From Shouchella shacheensis (GTDB taxonomy: Bacteria > Bacillota > Bacilli > Bacillales > Bacillaceae_D): 64,000 bases of DNA. The position numbers and the translations under genes were made by a program. The notes under the pieces are model-generated. The model saw only the letters and a list, made by a program, of their open reading frames with translations. It did no database searches and was not told the DNA's origin. Below, one piece after another: positions 19,110-27,418 of this stretch. The stretch is from NCBI RefSeq assembly GCF_001484965.1, contig NZ_KQ947393.1:406949-470948 (forward strand), given 5' to 3'. Every line of letters starts with the position of its first letter. The stretch's first letter is position 1.

Positions 19110-19227
19110 CTAGCTCTGGCGGGTAGAAGCTCGAGATTTTTCAGTCCTGGCCCGAAATCCAAACTCGGGATTTCCAGTCCAGGCCTTCCAAAATTCTCGC
19201 TTCTGAGCAACCCGCCTTCGCTTTTCG
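19107..19227 (-). repeat. 123-bp palindromic repeat, copy 4
   Basis: Reverse orientation: TTTTCTAGCTCTGGCGGGT at the terminator side, AACCCGCCTTCGCTTTTCG at the far side; middle stem CCTGG/CCAGG. Confidence 0.87.
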
Positions 19228-19230
19228 GTA

Positions 19231-19351
19231 TTGTCTAGCTCCGGCAAGTAGAAGCTCGAGATTTTTCAGTCCTGGCCCGAAATCCAAAACCGGATTTCTA
19301 GTCCAGGCCTTCCAAAATTCTCGCTTCTGAGCAACCCGCCTTCGCTTTTCG
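19231..19351 (-). repeat. 123-bp palindromic repeat, copy 5
   Basis: Nearly identical to copy 4 and in tandem with it. Starts TTGTCTAGCTCCGGC and ends CCGCCTTCGCTTTTCG. The last bases lie just before the zeta-like gene's upstream region. Confidence 0.87.
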
Positions 19352-19563
19352 TTTTGAGTGGGCATGGCCGAGGGATCGTCAGAATGAGTATGGACTTGTT
19401 TAACACATCCTCCCTTTACGTTAATGATTCTGTAGATTTCCTCTCAAGTATTTTATTGTCCATGCCTTATTCTTTATGTAAAAACAAAGTTCTGCGAGCG
19501 ATCATCTGCACATACCTTGTGGTAAAGATGCACCCAACCGCTATAAATACAGGTGATGAGTCA

Positions 19564-20349
19564 ATGAGGGACCATTTAAAGAAAACGCTATGGCGTCGGG
19601 AAATGAGAACAGCAAGGAGAAAAGCCTCCGAATTAAAGGAAACAAAAAGCCTTTACTCATCACAGGGCCATTACACACCGGAACGCCAGGCTCTGCACAT
19701 GGACATCCTGAAAAAAATTAGCAAAAAACCTTTTATGCCAAAGCACACCGTGAAACCGACGGCGATCTTACTCGGTGGTGGAAGTGCTACAGGAAAAACA
19801 ACATTGCGAGAAAGCATTATTGAAAAAGAATGCGCGAAGAAAGGCATCCGACCTGTCACAGTGGATGCCGATGAAATCAAAGAGTATCTTCCCGAATACA
19901 CCCTACTAAAGCATACTCATCCAACCTATGCGGCTGCGCTCGTTCATAAAGAATCCCGCGATATTGCGGATATGCTATTGAAGCGCCTCTTAAGAGAGCG
20001 AAGCCATTTGGTATATGAAGGAACAATGGCCAAGGCGCGGAAGTATAAAAAACTGATCGGCAAACTGCATCGTGCTGACTATGAGGTCCACGCCTATGTT
20101 GTGGATGTTCCTGTAAAAGTAGCCAAAAAACGAGCAATCCAACGAGCAAAACAAACAGGTCGAACCATCCCCCCTCACGTCATTGAAAACACGCACAAGC
20201 TTGTACCAAGAACGTTTCAAACTATTAAAGATTCAGTTGATAGTTACCACGTATATGATAATCAAGATGGATTAACACTGATTGCCACAAACGGGTATGT
20301 TCACGCCCCGCTCTATAACCAATTCATGAAAAAGGGCGGAAAAAAATAA
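19564..20349 (+). CDS. zeta toxin-like P-loop kinase
   Basis: About 261 residues from ATG 19564, seven bases after AGGTGA; the open frame back to 19354 has no ribosome site and is not family-like. Residues 70-260 match the zeta-toxin fold: Walker A GGGSATGKTT, DADEIKEYLPEY, HKESRDIADMLLKRLL, and YEGTMAKARKY with the catalytic-type segment after the central strand. Zeta toxins phosphorylate UDP-N-acetylglucosamine and are normally held by an epsilon antitoxin. No epsilon-like gene is seen beside it. A housekeeping kinase of the same fold is the alternative. Confidence 0.78.
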   Translation: MRDHLKKTLWRREMRTARRKASELKETKSLYSSQGHYTPERQALHMDILKKISKKPFMPKHTVKPTAILLGGGSATGKTTLRESIIEKECAKKGIRPVTVDADEIKEYLPEYTLLKHTHPTYAAALVHKESRDIADMLLKRLLRERSHLVYEGTMAKARKYKKLIGKLHRADYEVHAYVVDVPVKVAKKRAIQRAKQTGRTIPPHVIENTHKLVPRTFQTIKDSVDSYHVYDNQDGLTLIATNGYVHAPLYNQFMKKGGKK

Positions 20350-20368
20350 AGTTCGCTTCATTCCGCCC
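20334..20368 (-). terminator. shared terminator between convergent zeta-like and DUF3990 genes
   Basis: GGGCGGAA pairs with TTCCGCCC around a 19-base loop. The T-run is good on the minus strand and weak on the plus. It overlaps both coding ends. Confidence 0.6.
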
Positions 20369-21197
20369 TTTGATACCTCTCAAAATCCTCAAGCCATAAT
20401 TCGTCTTGTCGAAATAAAACCGAAAAAGCCCAATACGATGGCTCTTCATGCATCATGATCGGATTGAAATTGGAAGCAATCCATGACTTTCTTACACGTT
20501 GATTCGCTTGCTTTAACGATAACTGACCGATACTCATCACCTGATCTCGTACTTCACGTAAAAATAGAGAGGCAGCGTTGCTCCTGCTAAGTGAATGCCT
20601 CGAAGGGTGAAGGGCTGGAATAGCTGTCATTTTTTGTTCCGGTTTAAACGTGATAATTTGACTACTCGCTAAGCAGCCAATCGCCTTTGGTGTGTTTAGC
20701 GATAATTGCTCTTTCGTAGCCGAGACCTTGACGAGTTTTGAATCGGTCAAATGTCCGCCTCCAATTGGACCGTACACGTAGTCGAAGGTATGCCTTTTTC
20801 CGCTTCGACAAGCTTGAACGAATGCTTTCCAAGATTGCTCATATTGCCGCCACCTCGGTTCCAGAGGCAAAGGAAACAACCACCCGTCTAACCGCTTTAA
20901 TTTTCTCAAATCAAGGCGAAAGGCCACGTAAGCGGGCTTGCTTGTGTCCGGATTTTCAAAGTACTGGGCTTTGCCCATGTTTAATTGCTCCAATACCTGT
21001 GAAGATACTGGGGCATGCATTGCTCTGATCACTGCCCAGCTTTTAGCCTGAGAACGGTTGAAAGTCAGGTAAAAACCCTTACCAAAATCGGTTTGCCGTC
21101 TTTGCGCATTCAACCAGATGCCGTGATGTTGAATAGCCTTTGCAGCAAACAAATTGGTACCATGATAAACCGTACAGATTTCTTGATTAGGAAACAT
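20358..21197 (-). CDS. DUF3990 family protein, ADP-ribosyltransferase-like
   Basis: A 279-residue protein; ATG follows GAGAGGAAAACGTCC. The N-terminal 170 residues show the DUF3990 pattern: VYHGTNLFAAKAIQHHGI, DFGKGFYLTFNRSQAKSWA, and later FDYVYGPIGGGHL. This resembles mono-ADP-ribosyltransferases (His-Gly-Thr for NAD binding). The C-terminal 80 residues look like a second, helical domain. DUF3990 proteins often occur in toxin-antitoxin or defence-like settings. Here it is convergent with the zeta-like kinase and their ends overlap one hairpin. No catalytic Glu could be assigned with certainty. Confidence 0.75.
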   Translation of the reverse strand: MFPNQEICTVYHGTNLFAAKAIQHHGIWLNAQRRQTDFGKGFYLTFNRSQAKSWAVIRAMHAPVSSQVLEQLNMGKAQYFENPDTSKPAYVAFRLDLRKLKRLDGWLFPLPLEPRWRQYEQSWKAFVQACRSGKRHTFDYVYGPIGGGHLTDSKLVKVSATKEQLSLNTPKAIGCLASSQIITFKPEQKMTAIPALHPSRHSLSRSNAASLFLREVRDQVMSIGQLSLKQANQRVRKSWIASNFNPIMMHEEPSYWAFSVLFRQDELWLEDFERYQRAE

Positions 21198-21231
21198 GGA
21201 CGTTTTCCTCTCATACTTAGTTGATCTCTGT

Positions 21232-21261
21232 ATAGTATGAGAGAATGCTTCCGTATGTTAA
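21232..21261 (-). promoter_or_regulatory. possible promoter of the DUF3990 gene
   Basis: On the minus strand TTAACA (21261-21256) and TACTAT (21237-21232), spacing 18, about 35 bp before the start codon. Confidence 0.4.
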
Positions 21262-21278
21262 AAATCAGCTTTCACTCT

Positions 21279-22055
21279 CTACGTACCCTTTAAACTTCGA
21301 CGCGACTCTTCGTGCAAGAAGCCCTGCTCCTTTAGAAACGCATCCATATGAGGACGCTTACGCACACCTGTATAGCTCGCCATCATTTCCGACCAAGTGG
21401 TTTGTCGCTTGTTGTTGGTGCGCTCGACATAGTACTCATGTGTCTCCTTATCATAACGCATCAAGTCCGTCTCTTGCTGATGGTTATACGTTTCTTCGTG
21501 AACAGCAGCACGGTGAGGAAGACGAGGTTTTTGCCCCGGGTCCTGATCTGGGTGTCCAATCGCCATCCCCATCACTGGAAACACGTATTTAGGCAGGTTT
21601 AGGACCTCACACACTTCCCCTGGATTGTTGCGAATGCCGCCAATCATGACGCCACCTAGCGAGAGCGATTCAGCCGCAAGCAGCATATTTTGGGCAAGCA
21701 GCGCCGCATCGACAGAGGCCACGATCAGCTGCTCGGCGCCACCAACGTCGAAGCCTTCCCCATGCAGCTCACTCGCTCGCTCCTGTCTTGTGAAGTCTCC
21801 ACAAATCACAAAGAAAACCGGACACTCATCGACCCAGCGCTGCCCACCCGTTAATTCAGCGAGCTTTGCTTTTCGCTCTTTATTGCGCACAGCAATAACC
21901 GAATACGCTTGAACATGATGAGAGGTCGCTGCCCACCGCGCAGCATCCGTAATGTCTTTAACCGTTTCCTCTGTGACCTCTTCCGTCGTAAATTTTCGAA
22001 TTGAGCGATGTTCACTCATCACTCGCAATACTTCGTTTGAAGACAATCCAAGCAC
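21279..22055 (-). CDS. oxygen-insensitive NADPH nitroreductase (NfrA/NfsA family)
   Basis: A 258-residue flavoprotein; family length about 250. Marks are HRSIRKFTTEEV near the N-terminus (FMN phosphate), AARWAATSHHVQAYS, SLGGVMIGGIRNNP around residue 133, and GMAIGHPDQDPGQKPRLP. It should reduce nitroaromatics, quinones or FMN with NADPH and matches NfrA1/YcnD of B. subtilis. The GTG start at 22055 has a poor ribosome site, so the start may be the TTG three codons later. Likely stress-linked. Confidence 0.9.
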   Translation of the reverse strand: MLGLSSNEVLRVMSEHRSIRKFTTEEVTEETVKDITDAARWAATSHHVQAYSVIAVRNKERKAKLAELTGGQRWVDECPVFFVICGDFTRQERASELHGEGFDVGGAEQLIVASVDAALLAQNMLLAAESLSLGGVMIGGIRNNPGEVCEVLNLPKYVFPVMGMAIGHPDQDPGQKPRLPHRAAVHEETYNHQQETDLMRYDKETHEYYVERTNNKRQTTWSEMMASYTGVRKRPHMDAFLKEQGFLHEESRRSLKGT

Positions 22056-22167
22056 CCGCTTTCCATCTAAATAGTAAGTTCTATCACTAGTTTACATTAA
22101 AAGAGTGAGATTTAATATGTACGTGCATTCCTTATTCAAAAGGCACGGATTATAAAACACTTAACGG

Positions 22168-22195
22168 TTGTGGAAAACTGTGGCAGAATGATAAT
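22168..22195 (+). promoter_or_regulatory. possible promoter of the DUF418 gene
   Basis: TTGTGG (22168-22173) and GATAAT (22190-22195) are 16 bp apart, just before the ribosome site. Confidence 0.45.
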
Positions 22196-22213
22196 GAAAG
22201 GAGAGAGGATACG

Positions 22214-23410
22214 TTGGCACAACCTACGCTTGATAAAGACAGGATTCAATCTTTAGACATCATGAGAGGTTTTGCACTTCTTGGCATACTGCTTGCGAAC
22301 AGCGTGATCTTTCAATATGGAATGGCTGGAACCACCTCTTTCGGTCCAGTGGCGATTGATTTGTACCCAAACGGTTCCGTTGATCGCGCCACCCACTTCA
22401 TCATTCAATTGTTTGTTGATGGAAGTTTCTACACGCTTTTTTCCTTCTTGTTCGGCTACGGCATGGCTTTACAAAAGGAACGACTGCTGGCGAGAAACGT
22501 GAACTTTTCTGCGATTTACTGGCGCCGAACGATTCTCTTGCTCGTATTTGGCCTCTTGCATCTGTTTCTTCTCTGGCGCGGGGACATCCTTGTTGGGTAC
22601 GCGCTCGCAGCGATGATTTTGTTTGTTTTCTTGCTTTTGCCGACGCGGGCCATTGGAATTGTAGCGATTGTCTGGCTTTCTCTGTTTGCCTCGACTGCCC
22701 TTCTGCCTCCGGTAGATGCAGAACTCATGACCTCTGGGTACCCGGAAGATGAAGCACAGGTGCTTGCACATGGGTCCTATGCAGAGGTCGTCCAATTTAG
22801 ACTGAACAATGATCTAGGTGGAATAACAGACATTGGTTTTCCTTTTTGGATCGGTGAATCTCTTTTTCAGTTCACGACCGTCCTCGGGGTGTTCGGCATG
22901 TTTCTAGCCGGTGCGTATACAGCGCGAAAAAAATGGCTTGAGAACCCAAGCGAGCATACGAAATTGTTTGCTTACCTTCTTGTCGGTACTGGTGTGCTGG
23001 GGCTCGCCGCTAAACTGCCGCACGCGCTTTCGACTGACTATAACACACAGCTTGAGTATCTTTCGCAACTGGCAGGCGCCCCACTTGTCGCTATGTTCTA
23101 TGCAACGAGCGTTGTTTTGCTGGCGAATTCGCGCGTTTTCTGGCGACTGCTCTCACCACTCGCTGTTATCGGCCGAATGGCTTTTAGCAACTACATCCTG
23201 CAGTCGCTTGTCTTCACAACGCTTTTCTACGGGTACGGGGTTGGAATGTTTGCCGAGTTGGGACTATTTTATGGGGCCTTGCTGGCACTTGCTTTTTTCG
23301 TGGTTCAAGTACTCGTAAGCAACCTTTGGTTGAGTGTGTTTCGAATTGGCCCGCTTGAGTACATCTGGCGGATGGGTACGTATTTGAGTCTCCCACGCCT
23401 TAAGCGTTAG
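22214..23410 (+). CDS. DUF418 family membrane protein
   Basis: A 398-residue protein with about nine membrane helices. TTG at 22214 follows GGAGAGAGG. It has the N-terminal SLDIMRGFALLGILLAN pattern of the DUF418/HGSNAT-like group and the C-terminal DUF418 block (GRMAFSNYILQSLVFTTLFYG, then FRIGPLEYIWRMGTY). Homologues in Bacillus (YxaH, YrkO) have no settled function; acyltransferase-like activity has been suggested for the fold. Single gene, followed directly by a diverged repeat instead of a clear terminator. Confidence 0.88.
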   Translation: MAQPTLDKDRIQSLDIMRGFALLGILLANSVIFQYGMAGTTSFGPVAIDLYPNGSVDRATHFIIQLFVDGSFYTLFSFLFGYGMALQKERLLARNVNFSAIYWRRTILLLVFGLLHLFLLWRGDILVGYALAAMILFVFLLLPTRAIGIVAIVWLSLFASTALLPPVDAELMTSGYPEDEAQVLAHGSYAEVVQFRLNNDLGGITDIGFPFWIGESLFQFTTVLGVFGMFLAGAYTARKKWLENPSEHTKLFAYLLVGTGVLGLAAKLPHALSTDYNTQLEYLSQLAGAPLVAMFYATSVVLLANSRVFWRLLSPLAVIGRMAFSNYILQSLVFTTLFYGYGVGMFAELGLFYGALLALAFFVVQVLVSNLWLSVFRIGPLEYIWRMGTYLSLPRLKR

Positions 23411-23526
23411 AGGTTCACCCCCGTCGCCGAGGTTTCTTCACGCCGCGAGTATCAAGCCCGGTCATGGCTTGATACTCGCGGCGCTCCAGAACTTGTCGCT
23501 CGTGAGCGGGGCCCCTCCGCTTTTCA
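23411..23526 (-). repeat. palindromic repeat, copy 6 (diverged GCGCC type)
   Basis: Reverse orientation. The far end (CCTCCGCTTTTC) is kept, but the AGCTAGACAA end is replaced by unrelated bases next to the DUF418 stop. The centre is the cleanest in the family: CGCCGCGAGTATCAAGCC (23441-23458) and its exact complement (23466-23483) around a 7-base loop. Confidence 0.75.
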
Positions 23527-23527
23527 G

Positions 23528-24271
23528 TTAAGAGAATGTACGTCCTGCATACGTCCTGCTCGCTGCTTCATCGGCAATCAGGAGCACGTTTGGATGCTTT
23601 TTTAAAATCGAGGCAGGGAAGAATTCGTCTACTCCTCCTGAGAGCAGGCGGTCATAGGCTTCAGCTTTCGCTTCCCCTGAGACGAGCAAAATGATTTCCT
23701 TTGCCTCCATGATCGTTTCGATTCCCATCGTAATCGCATGCTTTGGCACAGCGTTCATGCTCGTAAAGTAGCGCGCATTCGCCTCTCTCGTTTCTTTTGT
23801 AAGCGCTACGACGTGGGTACGGCTTGAGAACGAGGTTCCCGGCTCGTTAAAGCCGATATGACCGTTGCTGCCGATACCAAGAAGCTGAACATCCAGACCA
23901 CCTGTCTGTTTTAGTTCATCTTCATAGCGATGGCATTCTTCTTCTAAATCAGGAGCCATACCGTTTGGCAAATGCGTTTGCTCTTTTGGCAAGTCAATAT
24001 GGTTAAAGAAGCGCTGATTCATGTAGTAGCGATAGCTATTCGTATCGGAAGAATCTAAGCCCGCATATTCATCGAGGTTAAACGTGTGGATATGATGAAA
24101 AGACTGGTTGTCGCCCTCTGCCTTTTCTATGATCAGATCGTACGTACGTTCAGGTGTCGCCCCTGTTGCTAGGCCCATAGTCATTCGCTTGCCTGCCGTC
24201 ATCCTTTTGTAGAGATGAGCAGCCGCTTGGCGACTCATTTCTTCGTAATCTTTCACACGTATGATATTCAC
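23528..24271 (-). CDS. nagB: glucosamine-6-phosphate deaminase
   Basis: A 247-residue enzyme converting glucosamine 6-phosphate to fructose 6-phosphate and ammonia. Family blocks include MGLATGATPERTYDL near residue 33, TFNLDEYAGL with the catalytic Asp, GIGSNGHIGFNEPG, and SRTHVVALTKETREANARYF. It starts GTG immediately after the nagA stop, with AAGGAGGGG inside the end of nagA, so the two are translationally coupled. Under NagR control from the operator upstream of nagA. Confidence 0.96.
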   Translation of the reverse strand: MNIIRVKDYEEMSRQAAAHLYKRMTAGKRMTMGLATGATPERTYDLIIEKAEGDNQSFHHIHTFNLDEYAGLDSSDTNSYRYYMNQRFFNHIDLPKEQTHLPNGMAPDLEEECHRYEDELKQTGGLDVQLLGIGSNGHIGFNEPGTSFSSRTHVVALTKETREANARYFTSMNAVPKHAITMGIETIMEAKEIILLVSGEAKAEAYDRLLSGGVDEFFPASILKKHPNVLLIADEAASRTYAGRTFS

Positions 24272-25444
24272 TTACTGCCCCTCCTTAAAGACGATCTCCC
24301 CTCCACAAATGGTGAGAATGACGTCTAAGTTTTCATTAAGTACGGCAATGTCTGCGTCCTTCCCCTCAGCAAGTGAGCCTTTTCGATCTTCAATGCCCAA
24401 CTTTTGTGCTGGATTGTAAGCAGCCATTTGCACCGCTTCAGCGAGCGTACAATTGGTAAACGCACACATATTACGGACGGCTTGGTTCATTTTCAGCACA
24501 GATCCAGCAAGCGTGCCGTCGCTTAACGTTGCCTCCAGTCCATCGACGTAAACGTCCTGTCCGCCTAAATCAGATCTTCCGTCACCTAGTCCTTTCGCGC
24601 GCATTGAATCCGTGATAAGCAAACAATGATCTACGCCTTTGGAACGAAACGCATGTTCCACCATTTTGGGGTGAATGTGAATGCCATCCACAATTAACTC
24701 AACGGAAAGGTCATTCAAGAGCAAAGAGGCGCCAGCTACGCCCGGTTCACGATGATGGAGTCCTCGCATGCCGTTGTAAAGGTGAGTCACTTGGTTTAAG
24801 CCAGCTTCTACTGCTTCCTTCACCTGGCTGTAGACCGCATCGGAATGACCAATGGAGGCGTTGACGGCCTCATTCTTTAAGAAACGAACCAGCTCAAGTC
24901 CCTGTTCTTTTTCTGGCGCGAGCGTCACTTGTTTAATCAACCCTTCGCCAATATCTATCCATCTCTGCATCAGATCAATGGACGGGTCGCATATAAATTC
25001 GAGCGGCTGTGCCCCTTTTCTCGCCTCGTGAATAAACGGGCCTTCCACATGAATGCCCACCACACTCGCCCCCGTATTTTCTTCTTTGACAAAGCCCACG
25101 CAGTTAGCAATGGCCTGTTCGATCGCCTCATGCTTCTGCGTAATGGTCGTCGCTTGAAAGGAGGTCGTTCCTTCCGCGGGCAGGAGGTTCGCCATCGTTT
25201 TCAAGGCCTCTCTGTCGCCATCCATCACGTCCGCTCCCCCGGCTCCATGTATGTGAAGATCAATGAAGCCCGGTGCTACCACGTCTGTACTTCTTAGTTC
25301 AATGATCTCATCAGCGTCAGCGACATATGCTTCTCCATTTCCTTTCCCCGCTGCTTTTATTTTGGCATCTTCCGTATAAATATATCCTTGTGGAATCAAC
25401 TCTGATTCTAGGACAAGCTGACTTCCTCGCAGCAGCTTTTTCAT
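24272..25444 (-). CDS. nagA: N-acetylglucosamine-6-phosphate deacetylase
   Basis: A 390-residue amidohydrolase removing acetate from GlcNAc 6-phosphate. Metal ligands and catalytic residues are visible in PGFIDLHIHGAGG, GIHVEGPFIHEARKGAQ, SIGHSDA, THLYNGMRGLHHREPG and LITDSMRAKG. The open frame starts at 25465, but ATG at 25444 behind AGGTGA is the natural start. First gene of nagAB. The alpha/beta-barrel order and length match B. subtilis NagA. Confidence 0.95.
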   Translation of the reverse strand: MKKLLRGSQLVLESELIPQGYIYTEDAKIKAAGKGNGEAYVADADEIIELRSTDVVAPGFIDLHIHGAGGADVMDGDREALKTMANLLPAEGTTSFQATTITQKHEAIEQAIANCVGFVKEENTGASVVGIHVEGPFIHEARKGAQPLEFICDPSIDLMQRWIDIGEGLIKQVTLAPEKEQGLELVRFLKNEAVNASIGHSDAVYSQVKEAVEAGLNQVTHLYNGMRGLHHREPGVAGASLLLNDLSVELIVDGIHIHPKMVEHAFRSKGVDHCLLITDSMRAKGLGDGRSDLGGQDVYVDGLEATLSDGTLAGSVLKMNQAVRNMCAFTNCTLAEAVQMAAYNPAQKLGIEDRKGSLAEGKDADIAVLNENLDVILTICGGEIVFKEGQ

Positions 25445-25497
25445 GGTTATCACCTGTTCCTGCAAGATTCGATAATCGTATAAGATTTGTCTTCTTC

Positions 25498-25526
25498 ATT
25501 ATACGTTCTAGATAATTAGTTGTCTA
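25498..25526 (-). promoter_or_regulatory. nagAB promoter
   Basis: On the minus strand TAGACA (25526-25521) and TATAAT (25503-25498), spacing 17. The -35 lies inside the NagR operator. Confidence 0.65.
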
Positions 25527-25534
25527 TACCAATT
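25518..25534. promoter_or_regulatory. NagR operator (dre-type site)
   Basis: AGTTGTCTATACCAATT, whose complement AATTGGTATAGACAACT matches the known NagR/YvoA dre site of B. subtilis. It covers the -35 of the nagAB promoter in the divergent nagA-nagR space. Confidence 0.8.
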
Positions 25535-25589
25535 ACAGCTTCCAACTATGCTATACTACGGATAGCCTATTGAACGCGGAGGGTTTTTA

Positions 25590-26318
25590 GTGATGATTGA
25601 TAAAAAGTCCCCAATTCCTATTTATTTTCAAATTGAAGAATTCATAAAGAAACAAATTGCTGAAGGCGTCCTGTATCCCGGGGAAGCACTCCCGTCTGAA
25701 CGTGAGTTCGCCGATGAATATGGCATTAGCCGGATGACCGTTCGTCATGGAATCAACAACTTAGTAAACCAGAAGCTTCTATACAGAAAAAAAGGCAAGG
25801 GCACCTTTGTCTCCTGGCCGAAGATTGAGCAGCCGCTCTCTGGGATGACGAGCTTCACGGAGGACATGGAGTCTCGGAACATGAAACCTGATTCAAAACT
25901 TCTTGTCTTTACAACGATTCAAGCCTCTGCTTTTGTCGCACGTCAACTACAAATCAGCGAGGGCGAGGCTGTCTATTTTATTCAGCGTGTACGACTCGCC
26001 GATGAACTACCGATCGCGCTCGAGCGAACCTACATCCCCGTCTCTCTTGTACCGGGCTTAACAAAGGAGGTGCTCAACGCCTCTTTGTATGCGTACTTTG
26101 AAGAAACGTGTGGCTTTACGATTCATGAAGCTGAACAAACGATCGAAGCCTCCCTCGCGTCCGAAGAAGATGCAACTCACCTGTCAGTCCCCATCAATTC
26201 GCCCCTTCTCTCGATTCGACGAAACACGCGACTTCTAGACAACCGCGTGCTCGAAGTTGTGTTTTCTCATTACCGGGGCGACCGCTATCACTTTGTAACC
26301 AGAATGGTGCGAAATTGA
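25590..26318 (+). CDS. nagR: GntR-family repressor NagR
   Basis: A 242-residue HutC-subfamily GntR regulator. The N-terminal winged helix (SPIPIYFQIEEFIKKQI ... EREFADEYGISRMTVRHGI) binds the dre operator; the C-terminal UTRA domain (from about residue 80) senses glucosamine 6-phosphate or GlcNAc 6-phosphate. It is divergent from nagAB with the operator between them. Start GTG 25590 or ATG 25593, both behind GGAGGG. Same role as B. subtilis NagR (YvoA). Confidence 0.93.
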   Translation: MMIDKKSPIPIYFQIEEFIKKQIAEGVLYPGEALPSEREFADEYGISRMTVRHGINNLVNQKLLYRKKGKGTFVSWPKIEQPLSGMTSFTEDMESRNMKPDSKLLVFTTIQASAFVARQLQISEGEAVYFIQRVRLADELPIALERTYIPVSLVPGLTKEVLNASLYAYFEETCGFTIHEAEQTIEASLASEEDATHLSVPINSPLLSIRRNTRLLDNRVLEVVFSHYRGDRYHFVTRMVRN

Positions 26319-26330
26319 GACACACACGAA

Positions 26331-26360
26331 AGGGGTGCCACGGAAAAACCGCGGCACCCA
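26331..26360. terminator. bidirectional terminator between nagR and the SDR gene
   Basis: GGGTGCCaCGG and CCGcGGCACCC form a GC-rich stem; T-runs are short on both sides. Confidence 0.6.
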
Positions 26361-26367
26361 AGCTGTT

Positions 26368-27237
26368 TTAGGAGCTAAGGTAGTCGCCCCCATTGATGTG
26401 AATGGCCTGTCCTGTCATGTAGGAAGAATCCTTTGAAGCAAGCAGGACATACGCGCCGACATGCTCGCTTGGTTGACCCGGACGACCCATTGGGTTTGTT
26501 TGCCCAAACTCTGACACTTTCTGCTCGTCGAAGGACGATGGGATCAGCGGCGTCCAGATCGGTCCTGGCGCCACGCTGTTTACGCGAATGCCTTGCCCAA
26601 CGAGAGCCTGTGCCATGGAACGGGTGAAGGCCGTAATTGCCCCTTTTGTGCTTGTGTAGTCAATCAGCGAGACATTGCCACGGTAAGCATTGATGGAGGA
26701 TGTATTAATAATAGTGCTCCCCGGCTTCAAATAGTCGAGGGCTGCTTGCGTAAAGTAGACGTACGAAAAGAAATTGGTCGCAAACGTACGGTGCAATTGC
26801 TCGGAAGAAAGTTCACGCAAGTCGTTAACCGTGTGCTGTTCAGCCGCATTGTTCACTAGAATGTCTAGACCCCCTAGCTCCGTCACTGTCCGGTCTACCG
26901 ATTCCTTGCAAAACTGTTCCTCAGCGACATCGCCGGAAATCGTGATGCAATTTACGCCTTCTTGCTCTACACGCTGCTTCGTTTCCTCAGCATCCTCGTG
27001 CTCGTCTAGATAGACGATCGAAACATGAGCCCCTTCCTTGGCGTAGCCAACCGCGACGGCTCGTCCAATTCCAGAATCCCCACCTGTAATGAGCGCTACT
27101 TTATCTCGCAATTTCCCAGTGCCAATGTAGGCGTCATCTTCATAAATGGGACGAGGGTTCATTTCTTTTTCCGACCCTGGCTGCTTTTCCTGTTTTTGTG
27201 GCGGTATGCCATCGTTTAAAAAGTTGCTTATATCCAT
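26368..27237 (-). CDS. SDR oxidoreductase, general-stress type (YdaD/YhdF-like)
   Basis: A 289-residue short-chain dehydrogenase with the extra N-terminal 45 residues typical of the B. subtilis general stress SDRs. The Rossmann motif TGGDSGIGRAVA, NNAA, the catalytic Ser in NTSSINAY and YTSTK are present. NAD(P)-dependent; substrate unknown. ATG follows GAGGAGG. A sigma-B-like promoter precedes it. Confidence 0.9.
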   Translation of the reverse strand: MDISNFLNDGIPPQKQEKQPGSEKEMNPRPIYEDDAYIGTGKLRDKVALITGGDSGIGRAVAVGYAKEGAHVSIVYLDEHEDAEETKQRVEQEGVNCITISGDVAEEQFCKESVDRTVTELGGLDILVNNAAEQHTVNDLRELSSEQLHRTFATNFFSYVYFTQAALDYLKPGSTIINTSSINAYRGNVSLIDYTSTKGAITAFTRSMAQALVGQGIRVNSVAPGPIWTPLIPSSFDEQKVSEFGQTNPMGRPGQPSEHVGAYVLLASKDSSYMTGQAIHINGGDYLSS

Positions 27238-27273
27238 ATGCGCTCTGCCTCCTCACGGTTCTTATGTATAGTT

Positions 27274-27300
27274 ATACCTCTTTGAACCGAGGTCTTAAAC
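27274..27300 (-). promoter_or_regulatory. sigma-B-like promoter of the SDR gene
   Basis: On the minus strand GTTTAA (27300-27295), 15-bp spacer, AGGTAT (27279-27274); consensus GTTTAA and GGGTAT with 12-15 bp. Confidence 0.6.
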
Positions 27301-27335
27301 ATCTAAAATGTTTAGAGATATTTCTTAAACTTAAA

Positions 27336-27349
27336 GGATAACGCTTTCA
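27336..27349. promoter_or_regulatory. possible cre site (CcpA) upstream of aldehyde dehydrogenase
   Basis: The complement reads TGAAAGCGTTATCC, 13 of 14 positions compatible with TGWAANCGNTNWCA, about 70 bp before the gene. Confidence 0.5.
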
Positions 27350-27418
27350 TTTATAGAATTAGTCTAGGTAAGAACGGGTTTATCCCGTTTCACCTAAAAA
27401 ACCCTAAGGAGGATTTGT

